DNA of 21,191 nt. Origin: Eubacteriales bacterium. Lineage in GTDB: Bacteria; Bacillota; Clostridia; JANYKE01. The notes beneath the pieces were generated by a model. It worked only from the letters and a program-made list of their open reading frames with translations, was not told the origin of the DNA and made no database searches. This document shows positions 9,327 through 16,021 of the stretch, piece by piece (the first letter of the stretch is position 1; each line of letters begins with the position of its first letter). A program made the translations under genes and the position numbers. The stretch is from positions 1 through 21,191 of the forward strand of contig JANYKE010000143.1 in assembly GCA_025361685.1 (NCBI GenBank). The letters are read 5' to 3'.

Positions 9327-9342
9327 AGGTAATCGCTTACCT
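9327..9342 (-). other. Small hairpin in remB leader
   Basis: Minus strand AGGTAA and TTACCT form a 6-bp perfect stem closed by the tetraloop GCGA, a GNRA loop. It lies a few bases after the predicted transcription start and 20 nt before the remB ATG, so it would sit at the 5' end of the mRNA. A stabilising or regulatory role is inference. Confidence 0.5.
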
Positions 9343-9347
9343 TAATT

Positions 9348-9376
9348 ATTATACCACATTCACCTGTGCAAAACAA
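9348..9376 (-). promoter_or_regulatory. Promoter of remB-gyrB
   Basis: Minus strand TTGTTT (9376-9371), 17-bp spacer, TATAAT (9353-9348) preceded by TGG, an extended -10. It sits in the 87-bp gap between recF and remB and should drive remB and gyrB. Confidence 0.75.
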
Positions 9377-9393
9377 ACATATGAACTCATAAA

Positions 9394-10554
9394 TTATATG
9401 ATTTTGGCATCATCAATGTTGAAACATTTCACGTTTTCGCCTAAGTGTCGTTCGTATATGCTCTTGTCTGTGCACGTAATAATTGTTTGCACATTGTAGA
9501 GCGCATTTAACAAAAATCCCCTTCTGTTTTCGTCCAGCTCAGACATGACATCATCTAATATAAGAACGGGTTTTTCTTCCGTAATCTCCGTTACAATGTC
9601 AATCTCGGCAAGCTTGGCAGCTATCATTGCTGTCCTCTGCTGCCCTTGCGACCCATATGTCTTAATTTCTTTTCCTCCAAGCAAAACAACAAAATCGTCC
9701 CTGTGCGGTCCAATAATCGAGACTCCTCTTTTGGCTTCCACTCTAACAGATGCGTCCAGCTTTCTCTTCAGAGCTGCTTCAATCTCTCCAACATTTGCAT
9801 CGTGTATCTCCTCGCCCTCTTTTCCGGCAACAATATCAAAGTTTATCCCCTCTACACTTAGCGATACTATATACTTTATCTCTAGTTTCTCGCTGCTGTT
9901 TGTCAACTTCTTGTGAACCTCATCTGCGTATTTCGACAGACTGCCAATATACTCGATTCGATCCTTAATAATATATGCTCCAAGAAATGCAATTCTCTGA
10001 TTAAAAACCTCCATCATATCGAGAAAGCTGCCCATGTCGGCCACCTGCTTCACATTCTTAAGCAGTGCGTTTTTCTGCTGAACAACCTTGGCGTACTCTG
10101 CTATCCGGCTGAAATATACAGGCTTCAACTGGCTTATTGAAATATCAATGTATTTTCTCCTCTGAGCGGGGCCTTCTTTGATAATCATGAGATCTTCCGG
10201 AGCAAATAGAATCGTATTTAGTTGTCCGACAAGGTTAGAAACTCTTGTCTGGTGAACTCCGTTAATCTTAATGTTCTTCCGAGAGTTTCTCCTCAATATG
10301 ATTTCAATTTCTTCTTCTCTATCCTCTTTCCGAAAATCAAGCTTCATTTTGCATTCATTTTCCCCGTACATAATCATGTCGCTGTCGCTGTTGGTTCTGT
10401 GAGATCGGGCAGATGAACAGAAAAAAACGGCTTCGACAATATTTGTTTTGCCTTGTCCGTTCTGTCCGTATATAACATTAACCCCATCGGAAAATTCTAT
10501 TTCCAACTCCTTGTAATTTCTAAAATTTAAAAGAGTTAAATCCTTTACAATCAA
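9394..10554 (-). CDS. recF: DNA replication/repair protein RecF
   Basis: SMC-like ATPase of 386 aa that helps load RecA at gaps and stalled forks. Walker A is GQNGQGKT (residues 30-37); near the C-terminus are the Walker B and D-loop residues VLILDDVMSELDENR. The length is slightly over the usual 360-375. The start is TTG (10552-10554), preceded by AAGGAA 6-7 nt upstream; no better ATG exists in frame. It follows dnaN by 31 bp. The S4-domain gene rlbA (yaaA), often between dnaN and recF in Bacillota, is absent. Confidence 0.96.
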   Translation of the reverse strand: MIVKDLTLLNFRNYKELEIEFSDGVNVIYGQNGQGKTNIVEAVFFCSSARSHRTNSDSDMIMYGENECKMKLDFRKEDREEEIEIILRRNSRKNIKINGVHQTRVSNLVGQLNTILFAPEDLMIIKEGPAQRRKYIDISISQLKPVYFSRIAEYAKVVQQKNALLKNVKQVADMGSFLDMMEVFNQRIAFLGAYIIKDRIEYIGSLSKYADEVHKKLTNSSEKLEIKYIVSLSVEGINFDIVAGKEGEEIHDANVGEIEAALKRKLDASVRVEAKRGVSIIGPHRDDFVVLLGGKEIKTYGSQGQQRTAMIAAKLAEIDIVTEITEEKPVLILDDVMSELDENRRGFLLNALYNVQTIITCTDKSIYERHLGENVKCFNIDDAKII

Positions 10555-10585
10555 TTTGTTTCCTTCTTCTATCGCCTTTTTCTAT

Positions 10586-11686
10586 TTACTTTTTAACCGA
10601 TGCTATGAGATAAATGAAACCTTCTCCTTCAACCGGAACAAAAATAAATGGGCCGAATTCGGTTACCGATAATATATCCACATAATCATCGTCAATTGCA
10701 TTCAAAGTCTCCATAAGGTAAACAGGGTTAAAAGCTATTTCAAAGTCTTTACCCTCAGTTCTTATTTCAATAATATCTCTAACGTTTCCAACATTCGAGC
10801 TGGAATACACAACCATTCTTTCCTCTTTAATATCAAGTACCACAGGATATCTGTTTTCCTCTGTGGTTATAAGATATGCGCGCCTAACCGCATCGTAGAA
10901 AACCTTTCTTCTTACTCTAATCTTCGTTATGTGATTATTAGAAATGATAGACTTATAATTGAAAAACTCGCCCTCTAACAGTCTCGATGAAAATTTACAT
11001 TTGCCCATGTCAAAGAATATGTGATTTTCAGAAACGAAAATCTCTATTTCTTCATCACTCTGCTGCAATATTTTAGAAATTTCTCTAAGTGTTTTTCCCG
11101 GTATAACAACCTTTACAGGTTCTTTGTTCTCTGTTGGCATTTTGCGGAGGGCCATTTTTTTATTATCCAAAGAAACCATAGTTACCATGTTGTCTTCAAA
11201 CTCAATAAGACTTCCTGTCAGAATCTTTCTGTTCTCATCTGTACTTATTGCAAAAATTGTCTTTGCAATCATGTCCTTCAAATCTTTCTGTTTTATTCTT
11301 ATGCTTTTCTGGTACTCTGCTTTTGCTTCAACCGGAAATGCCTCCGGATCGTTTCCAATTATTTCAAACTTTGCGTTTTCTGCTGTGAGTTTTACAATAT
11401 AATTGTCCTTCACTTCAACAGTTATATCTGCCTCCGGAAAACTTCTTATTATTTCACTGAAAAGTCTCGCGTTAATTACTATCTCTCCGTCTTCCTCAAC
11501 ATGTGCATCAACAATATATTCCGCTCCAATATCAAAATCCTTGCCTTTCAATGTTACTGTGTTTTTAATTTTATCTGCAACCACCAAAATGCCCTCGAGA
11601 ATGGCAAGCGTTGTTCTTGGAGAAACAACATTTCTCACTACAGAAATTCCTTCTGATAAAAGTTGCTTTGAACAAATAAATTTCAT
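10586..11686 (-). CDS. dnaN: DNA polymerase III beta sliding clamp
   Basis: Sliding clamp that tethers the replicative polymerase; 366 aa from the ATG at 11684-11686, the standard length. The start MKFICSKQLLSEGISVV aligns with the family N-terminus, and NPVYLMETLNAI and the C-terminal PVEG motif are typical. The reading frame stays open another 37 codons upstream, but those residues would be translated from the oriC repeat tract and hydrophobic AT-rich DNA, so I reject that start. GGAAGG lies upstream of the ATG. dnaN is downstream of dnaA across the 227-bp oriC; no clear promoter was seen in that gap. Confidence 0.97.
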   Translation of the reverse strand: MKFICSKQLLSEGISVVRNVVSPRTTLAILEGILVVADKIKNTVTLKGKDFDIGAEYIVDAHVEEDGEIVINARLFSEIIRSFPEADITVEVKDNYIVKLTAENAKFEIIGNDPEAFPVEAKAEYQKSIRIKQKDLKDMIAKTIFAISTDENRKILTGSLIEFEDNMVTMVSLDNKKMALRKMPTENKEPVKVVIPGKTLREISKILQQSDEEIEIFVSENHIFFDMGKCKFSSRLLEGEFFNYKSIISNNHITKIRVRRKVFYDAVRRAYLITTEENRYPVVLDIKEERMVVYSSSNVGNVRDIIEIRTEGKDFEIAFNPVYLMETLNAIDDDYVDILSVTEFGPFIFVPVEGEGFIYLIASVKK

Positions 11687-11704
11687 TTTTTGATACCTTC
11701 CTTT

Positions 11705-11718
11705 ATTATATATATAAT
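11705..11718. other. AT-only palindrome, likely duplex-unwinding element
   Basis: ATTATATATATAAT is a perfect 14-bp palindrome of A and T only, next to the trinucleotide tract on the side away from the DnaA boxes, where the unwinding element is expected. On the minus strand it also contains TATAAT and could double as a dnaN -10 box, though no -35 is seen at the right distance. Confidence 0.6.
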
Positions 11719-11724
11719 GTTTTT

Positions 11725-11742
11725 TAGTAGTAGTAGTAGTAG
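11725..11742. repeat. (TAG)6 / (CTA)6 tract, likely DnaA-trios
   Basis: Six uninterrupted TAG triplets on the plus strand (CTA on the dnaA coding strand). DnaA-trios are 3'-GAT-5' (5'-TAG-3') repeats between DnaA boxes and the melting region that guide DnaA onto a single strand. Position, strand and distance (4 nt from the nearest 9-mer) all fit. A slippage-prone microsatellite with no function is the alternative. Confidence 0.75.
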
Positions 11743-11746
11743 GTAT

Positions 11747-11764
11747 TGTTAATACTGTTAATAA
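11747..11764 (-). promoter_or_regulatory. Two abutting DnaA-box-like 9-mers
   Basis: On the minus strand TTATTAACA and GTATTAACA stand head to tail with no spacer, next to the trinucleotide tract. Relative to TTATNCACA they have A at position 6, and the second also has G at position 1. Their orientation and location match the trio-proximal boxes of Bacillus oriC. Confidence 0.6.
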
Positions 11765-11809
11765 CCCTAAAAACCAAAAGAATAAAAGGAAAAACAAGAG
11801 ACGGAAAAC

Positions 11810-11818
11810 TGTGTATAA
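11810..11818 (-). promoter_or_regulatory. Consensus DnaA box
   Basis: TTATACACA on the minus strand is an exact match to TTATNCACA and the only exact box found in the dnaA-dnaN gap. Confidence 0.8.
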
Positions 11819-11913
11819 CGTGTACCAATTATTAACACTTTAAACAAGTATCAAATTACTAACAGGGAATCCACAGATACTTATCAACATACTAACATAT
11901 TTCTGTGGAAAAA

Positions 11914-13251
11914 TCATCTCCCTGTAATAATTTTTACCAGCTCGTCCACAATTGCTCGAGTTTCGGAAGTCTCCTCGTATTCACAAGCAATTTTGTCACA
12001 CGAATACATAACGGTGGTGTGGTCTCTCCCTCCAAAAAGATCTCCTATCTTGGGGAGAGAAGCATCTGTGAGAGAGCGGCAAAGGTACATCGCAATTTGT
12101 CGTGTAAACGCTATTGAGCGGCTTCTTTTCTTAGAGATTAATTCATCCGGCGAAACGTCAAAATATTTCGAAACATAACTGATTATATTTTTAATAGTGA
12201 GTTCCTTTTTCTGATTCTTTTTAAACAAATCATGAAGCGAAAGCTTGACCGCTTCAATATCCATTTTGCCCGGATATAAAGAAGAATAAGCAACAAGCTT
12301 ATTTAGAGCGCCCTCCATGTCACGAACATTGGAGGGAATTTTTTCGGCAATATACCAAAGGATATCGTCGCCAACAACATAATTCTTCTGGGAAGCCTTC
12401 TTCTTTAGTATGGCCATGCGCGTTTCAATCTCAGGAAGCTGGATGTCTGCCGTTAAGCCCCACTCAAAACGCGAGAGAAGGCGCTCTTCAAAATTCTTTA
12501 TGTCTCTCGGAGCTTTGTCGCTCGTAATTACAAGCTGCTTAGAAGAATTATATAAAGCGTTGAACGTGTGGAAAAACTCTTCCTGGACACCTTCCTTGCC
12601 TCCGATAAACTGAATATCGTCAACAAGAAGAACATCAATGTTACGATATCTCTCGCGGAACTCTACAGTCTTATTGCTCTTGATTGCGACGATTAGGTCG
12701 TTGGTAAAATTTTCGGAGGTTACATAAAGAACCTTTAGTTTTGGGGAAGTCTGTAAAACATGATTGGCAATGGCCTGTAGGATGTGAGTCTTGCCCAGCC
12801 CGGAGCCGCCATATAAATAGAAAGGATTGTAAGCATTGGCCGGATCCTCAGCAACCGCTACCGCAGCAGCATGAGCAAAACGATTGTTGTCGCCGATTAC
12901 AAAATTGTCAAAAGTGTATTTTGAAAATAGTGTTTGAGTAAAAACACCGCCCGTTTTTGAGCTGCCCTGTTTGATTTTGGTAACATCGCCCTTGTCATAC
13001 TCGCTCTTTAAAACAACGTCAAGCTTATATATTCTTGAGGTAACGTGTTTAATTCCATTTTCAATAAGGCTGCGATATCTGTTGCCAATAAAGTTCTTAT
13101 GTATCTCCGAATCAACGCCGAGCACAAAAGTATCGTCGTATAAATCCAGCGGAGATATTGTGCGAAAATATGTATCAAAAGCAATCCGGGTTACTTCAGG
13201 TTCAAGACACGTCAAAGTATCCTTCCAGACTGTCGAAACTTTCGTTTTCAT
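11914..13251 (-). CDS. dnaA: Chromosomal replication initiator DnaA
   Basis: AAA+ initiator of 445 aa that binds DnaA boxes, melts oriC and recruits the helicase. Domain I is at the N-terminus (VWKDTLTCLEPEVTRIAFDTYF). The AAA+ domain begins at YTFDNFVIGDNNRFAHAAA, with Walker A GGSGLGKT, Walker B VLLVDDIQF and a sensor region ITSDKAPRDIKNFEERLLSRFEWG. Domain IV ends with the DnaA signature FGGRDHTTVMYSCDKI, so the base-reading residues are conserved. Domain II is short. The ribosome binding site is poor: GGAAGGG lies 14 nt or more before the ATG. Located at the transcription divide, with oriC downstream. Confidence 0.98.
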   Translation of the reverse strand: MKTKVSTVWKDTLTCLEPEVTRIAFDTYFRTISPLDLYDDTFVLGVDSEIHKNFIGNRYRSLIENGIKHVTSRIYKLDVVLKSEYDKGDVTKIKQGSSKTGGVFTQTLFSKYTFDNFVIGDNNRFAHAAAVAVAEDPANAYNPFYLYGGSGLGKTHILQAIANHVLQTSPKLKVLYVTSENFTNDLIVAIKSNKTVEFRERYRNIDVLLVDDIQFIGGKEGVQEEFFHTFNALYNSSKQLVITSDKAPRDIKNFEERLLSRFEWGLTADIQLPEIETRMAILKKKASQKNYVVGDDILWYIAEKIPSNVRDMEGALNKLVAYSSLYPGKMDIEAVKLSLHDLFKKNQKKELTIKNIISYVSKYFDVSPDELISKKRSRSIAFTRQIAMYLCRSLTDASLPKIGDLFGGRDHTTVMYSCDKIACEYEETSETRAIVDELVKIITGR

Positions 13252-13280
13252 TTTTAAAGGTCATCCCTTCCGAAGTAGTA

Positions 13281-13296
13281 TTTCGTCATCACGAAA
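13281..13296 (-). other. Hairpin in dnaA leader
   Basis: TTTCGT and ACGAAA form a perfect 6-bp stem with a 4-nt loop, 30-45 nt before the dnaA ATG on the transcribed leader. There is no T run. A role in dnaA expression is possible but not shown. I found no convincing promoter for dnaA in 13297-13430; TTGATA and TTGAGT occur but without a good -10. Confidence 0.4.
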
Positions 13297-13435
13297 ACAG
13301 GAAAAAATAATCCTATTTGTTTATCATTAGTAGCGTTTGAAACTCAATGTTATCAAAAAAAAATAAAATATACAATAGAAATTTCAAAAGAAAATAAAAA
13401 AAATTGTAAAAATTTGAATAAAAAAATTAAATTGT

Positions 13436-13465
13436 TTGACATTAATTCCCATTTTGCTATATAAT
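13436..13465 (+). promoter_or_regulatory. Promoter of the rpmH-rnpA operon
   Basis: TTGACA (13436-13441) and TATAAT (13460-13465) with an 18-bp spacer, or TATATA at 13458-13463 with 16 bp and a TG extension. It lies about 62 nt before rpmH in the AT-rich gap dividing leftward and rightward genes. Confidence 0.8.
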
Positions 13466-13468
13466 GAC

Positions 13469-13488
13469 TTTGCGTCTTTTGATGCAAA
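13469..13488 (+). other. Hairpin in rpmH leader
   Basis: TTTGCGTC pairs with GATGCAAA (8 bp, one G-T) around TTTT, at the very start of the predicted rpmH transcript. It could protect the 5' end or regulate translation; no T run follows, so it is not a terminator. Confidence 0.5.
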
Positions 13489-13526
13489 CGCGAAATTAAC
13501 ACTTGGCAGGGACGGAGGAAACAAGG

Positions 13527-13661
13527 ATGATAAGAACATATCAACCAAATAAAAGGAAAAGAAAAAAGGTACATGGGTTTAGAAAAAGAATGAGAACCGC
13601 TGGCGGAAGAAACGTTTTAAAGAGCCGCAGATTAAGAGGAAGAAAAGTATTGTCAGCTTAA
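13527..13661 (+). CDS. rpmH: 50S ribosomal protein L34
   Basis: Ribosomal protein L34, 44 aa, very basic (Arg/Lys). It begins [18 protein letters not shown] and ends [11 protein letters not shown], both close matches to the family (usual start MKRTFQPS, end KGRKVLSA). GGAGG at 13514-13518 lies 8 nt before the ATG. It opens the rightward operon, divergent from dnaA, the same arrangement as in Bacillus and Escherichia. Confidence 0.97.
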   Translation: MIRTYQPNKRKRKKVHGFRKRMRTAGGRNVLKSRRLRGRKVLSA

Positions 13662-13666
13662 GCAAA

Positions 13667-13695
13667 AAGGATCACATTCTAGGCAAGTGATCTTT
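13667..13695 (+). terminator. Attenuator-like hairpin between rpmH and rnpA
   Basis: AAGGATCAC and GTGATCTTT pair over 9 bp (one G-T) with an 11-nt loop, followed by ATTTAGTTT. It starts 5 nt after rpmH and ends 21 nt before rnpA. A partial terminator would give more rpmH than rnpA mRNA, as is needed physiologically; strength is uncertain because the T run is broken. Confidence 0.6.
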
Positions 13696-13716
13696 ATTTA
13701 GTTTGGAGTGGTAAAA

Positions 13717-14052
13717 GTGATATTTACGGAGTCCCTTAAGAAGAACAGAGATTTTCTATATTTATATAAAAAAGGAAAGTTTTTTGCGGGAAGAATAATG
13801 GTAGTCCACTGCAAGCCAAACAACTCAAAGATCAACAGACTGGGCGTATCGGTCAGCAAGAAAGTTGGCAACAGCGTCAGAAGAAACAGAGTCAGGCGGC
13901 TGATAAAAGAGAATTACAGGCTCATGGAAGAAAGTATAATTCCCGGGAACAACATAATAATAGTATATAGAAATCTTAAAGAAATTCCGGAATGCGCAGC
14001 TTTCAAAAAAGAAATGAAGTACATTTTCAACAAGACAGGTTTATTGAAATGA
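13717..14052 (+). CDS. rnpA: Ribonuclease P protein component
   Basis: Protein subunit of RNase P, which with the M1-type RNA trims tRNA 5' leaders; 111 aa, basic. The family signature [13 protein letters not shown] (RNR motif) follows [14 protein letters not shown] start at the GTG at 13717, with GGAG at 13705-13708 8 nt upstream; an earlier in-frame GTG at 13708 overlaps that ribosome binding site and is unlikely. Its stop codon overlaps the yidD start (ATGA), so the two are translationally coupled. Confidence 0.95.
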   Translation: MIFTESLKKNRDFLYLYKKGKFFAGRIMVVHCKPNNSKINRLGVSVSKKVGNSVRRNRVRRLIKENYRLMEESIIPGNNIIIVYRNLKEIPECAAFKKEMKYIFNKTGLLK

Positions 14053-14258
14053 AAAAGATATTTATTTTCCCTATATTGCTTTACAGAAAATATTTATCCC
14101 CGCTCAAAAGGACGCGATGTCCTTATATACCAACTTGTTCAGAGTATGCAATCGAGGCAATCGAGAAACACGGCGTTATTAAAGGCATACTTATGGGAAC
14201 TTGGCGAATCCTGCGGTGCAACCCATTTAGCAGAGGCGGATATGATCCGGTAAAATAA
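14049..14258 (+). CDS. yidD: Membrane protein insertion efficiency factor YidD
   Basis: Small protein of 69 aa associated with the inner face of the membrane, aiding YidC-dependent insertion. Family hallmarks are the hydrophobic/amphipathic N-terminus [13 protein letters not shown], the cysteine motif [20 protein letters not shown] and the end [13 protein letters not shown]. The start is the ATG at 14049, overlapping the rnpA stop by 4 nt, with AGG 9 nt upstream; the frame is open for 19 codons before that, but those lie inside rnpA. yidC follows after 10 nt. Confidence 0.95.
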   Translation: MKKIFIFPILLYRKYLSPLKRTRCPYIPTCSEYAIEAIEKHGVIKGILMGTWRILRCNPFSRGGYDPVK

Positions 14259-14268
14259 GGAGAAAAAC

Positions 14269-15270
14269 ATGTTTGATTTTATTATGCTTCCGTTGGGACA
14301 ATTTTTAAATCTTATTTATACGACAATAGCGGGCTACAACTACGGCTGGACTATTGTATTCTTTACAATCATTGTGCGACTGGCAATGATGCCGCTAACA
14401 TACAAACAGCAGGTTTCTTCAATTGAGATGCAGAGGATACAGCCATATGTAAAGGACTTGCAGGCCAAGTATAAGAACGATAAAGAAAAACTGAATCTTG
14501 AAATGATGGCACTATATAAAGAACACAATGTTAACCCGGCAGGAAGCTGTCTTCCAATGTTGATTCAGCTGCCTATCATGATAATTTTATACCAAATTAT
14601 TACAAGGCCCCTGGCATATTTACTGCGATACCCAAATGAGATTATTTGGAAAATACAAGAGATCGTCGGAGTTGCACCATCATCATCATATCCGGAGATT
14701 ACGGCTGTTAATTTGATTAAGCCTGCCGCTGATAATCTGCCTAACATGGTTACACAGATAGATGCGGGTGTAGCTGCGCTTGGAACAGGGCTCAGTAATG
14801 TTGGCGATAAACTTCTTCAGATGCATAATGGGCTGAATTTCTTTGGACTAAAATTAGGGGTAGTACCCACATATGATTTCGGAAAAATTTCAGCGGATCC
14901 GGCACTATATCTTCCGTTGCTTCTGCTTTGCATAATATCAGTCGTTCTCACATTCTTTTCGTCAAAACTTTCAGTGGCGTCAATGAAAAAGAATGCAGCT
15001 CATCACAACAAAAAGGATGAAGTAATAGAGGTTGAACGTAATAAGAAGACAAAGGTTAGAACGGCACAACCGGAAAAGAAAGATCCAACAAAAACAATGT
15101 CAAACACAATGATGTATATAGGGCCGCTGATGACACTGTTTATCGCGTTTACTGTACCGGCCGGGGTCATGCTTTATTGGACTGCAGGATATGCGATTAT
15201 GATAGTCCAGCAACTAATAATTAACAGGATGATATATAACAAGAAAGTGAGGGATAGCGCAAATGGGTAA
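14269..15270 (+). CDS. yidC: Membrane protein insertase YidC/Oxa1
   Basis: Insertase of 333 aa that places membrane proteins alone or with SecYEG. The first core segment carries the conserved Arg of the hydrophilic groove (FFTIIVRLAMMPLTYKQQ), followed by the cytoplasmic helical hairpin (IQPYVKDLQAKYKNDKEKLNLEMMALYKEH), CLPMLIQLPIMIILYQII, LYLPLLLLCIISVVLTFF and the C-terminal pair with PAGVMLYWTAGY. There is no N-terminal lipobox, unlike SpoIIIJ of Bacillus. The extracellular loop between the second and third core segments is long (about 100 residues), and a basic cytoplasmic loop (about 245-280) precedes the last pair. GGAG sits before the ATG. The end overlaps jag by 8 nt. Confidence 0.95.
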   Translation: MFDFIMLPLGQFLNLIYTTIAGYNYGWTIVFFTIIVRLAMMPLTYKQQVSSIEMQRIQPYVKDLQAKYKNDKEKLNLEMMALYKEHNVNPAGSCLPMLIQLPIMIILYQIITRPLAYLLRYPNEIIWKIQEIVGVAPSSSYPEITAVNLIKPAADNLPNMVTQIDAGVAALGTGLSNVGDKLLQMHNGLNFFGLKLGVVPTYDFGKISADPALYLPLLLLCIISVVLTFFSSKLSVASMKKNAAHHNKKDEVIEVERNKKTKVRTAQPEKKDPTKTMSNTMMYIGPLMTLFIAFTVPAGVMLYWTAGYAIMIVQQLIINRMIYNKKVRDSANG

Positions 15271-15955
15271 TAGTATCGAGAAGACGGGCAAAACCGTACA
15301 AGAAGCTGTTGATGCAGCATTGATAGATTTGGGAGTAGCTGAAGACGAAATCAGTGTTGAGATTATTGATGAAGGTTCAAAAGCAAAGCTGGGAATATTT
15401 GGCGGCAAGGAAGCCAAGGTAGTAGTGACAGTGATTTCCGATGAGTTTTTAGTTAACAACGGTGAAGCGGATTATTCTGAAACAGATGACGAAGCGTACG
15501 CAGAGAAAAATGATATTGCTTATGATTTTCTGATGAGAGTGTTTAGATCTATGGATGTTGATGCGGATATAACGATGTCAGTTGATGAAGAGGGTATTAT
15601 CAGGGCTGATATTCAGGGTGACAAGAATGCAGGGATGTTTATTGGCAGAAAAGGGGAAGCGATGGATGCGCTCCAGCTGCTTACCAATATTGTTACCAAT
15701 AAAGATCGTGATTATAAAAAAGTTTGTATTGATATAAGTGGGTACAGAGCTGCGAGAGACGAGTCGCTGAGAAACCTTGCCGAGCGAATGGCTGATAAGG
15801 TGGTTAAGACAAAAACCGATCACATGATGGATCCGATGAATCCGTATGAAAGAAGAATTATTCATATGGTATTACAGGATAAGGAACACATATCTACGTA
15901 TAGCACGGGTGAAGAGCCTTACAGAAAAACGGTAATAGTGTACGAAGAGAATTAA
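15263..15955 (+). CDS. khpB: RNA-binding protein KhpB (Jag/EloR)
   Basis: RNA-binding protein of 230 aa. Domains in order: Jag_N (residues about 3-55, with KAKLGIFGGKEAKV), an acidic linker, a type II KH domain (GxxG as IGRKGEAMDALQLL), and a C-terminal R3H domain (RDESLRNLAERMADK ... MNPYERRIIHMVLQ). With KhpA it forms an RNA-binding dimer affecting elongation and division in other Gram-positives. GAGGG lies upstream of the ATG; its first 8 nt overlap the yidC end. A hairpin follows the stop codon. Confidence 0.95.
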   Translation: MGNSIEKTGKTVQEAVDAALIDLGVAEDEISVEIIDEGSKAKLGIFGGKEAKVVVTVISDEFLVNNGEADYSETDDEAYAEKNDIAYDFLMRVFRSMDVDADITMSVDEEGIIRADIQGDKNAGMFIGRKGEAMDALQLLTNIVTNKDRDYKKVCIDISGYRAARDESLRNLAERMADKVVKTKTDHMMDPMNPYERRIIHMVLQDKEHISTYSTGEEPYRKTVIVYEEN

Positions 15956-15960
15956 TTACA

Positions 15961-15992
15961 AGGCCCGCAGGTTGCGGGTCTTATACTTTGTT
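15961..15992 (+). terminator. Hairpin after jag
   Basis: GGCCCGCA pairs with TGCGGGTC (8 bp, one G-T) around a 3-nt loop (15962-15980), then TTATACTTTGTTC. It starts 7 nt after the jag stop. The T run is interrupted, so it may only partly end the rpmH-jag transcript before mnmE. Confidence 0.6.
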
Positions 15993-16021
15993 CTAATGTC
16001 TAGATGGAAGGTATGGTTAGG

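Larger units (their letters stand above)
11700..11913. other. oriC: Putative chromosomal replication origin (oriC/bus)
   Basis: The dnaA-dnaN gap contains the parts of a Bacillota unwinding origin. Reading from dnaA toward dnaN: DnaA-box-like 9-mers at 11904-11912 (TTTTCCACA, minus), 11881-11889 (TTATCAACA, plus), 11867-11875 (GAATCCACA, plus, weak), 11829-11837 (TTATTAACA, plus) and 11810-11818 (TTATACACA, minus, perfect TTATNCACA). Then come two tandem 9-mers at 11764-11747, a six-copy CTA tract at 11742-11725, and an AT-rich palindrome at 11705-11718. This matches boxes, DnaA-trios and melting region in order. The DnaA boxes are few and mostly off-consensus. No boxes were found upstream of dnaA. 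Confidence 0.85.

Noticed and set aside
9418..9438. Possible third parS (ACATTTCACGTTTTCG) near the end of recF
   Set aside because: Only the TTTCACGT half matches; the right half of the palindrome is missing, and it lies in coding sequence.
11687..11797. A 37-codon N-terminal extension of DnaN beginning with a hydrophobic stretch
   Set aside because: It would translate the oriC trinucleotide tract (poly-Thr) and AT-rich DNA; the ATG at 11686 gives the standard 366-residue clamp and family N-terminus.
13370..13440. AT-rich run between dnaA and rpmH as a second half of oriC
   Set aside because: It is very AT-rich but I found no DnaA boxes or trio repeats in it; the dnaA-dnaN gap explains the origin better. 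A bipartite origin cannot be excluded.
15979..16021. Earlier starts for mnmE at 16004 or 16013
   Set aside because: Neither has a ribosome binding site at usable spacing, and family alignment begins at MREDTI (16022).
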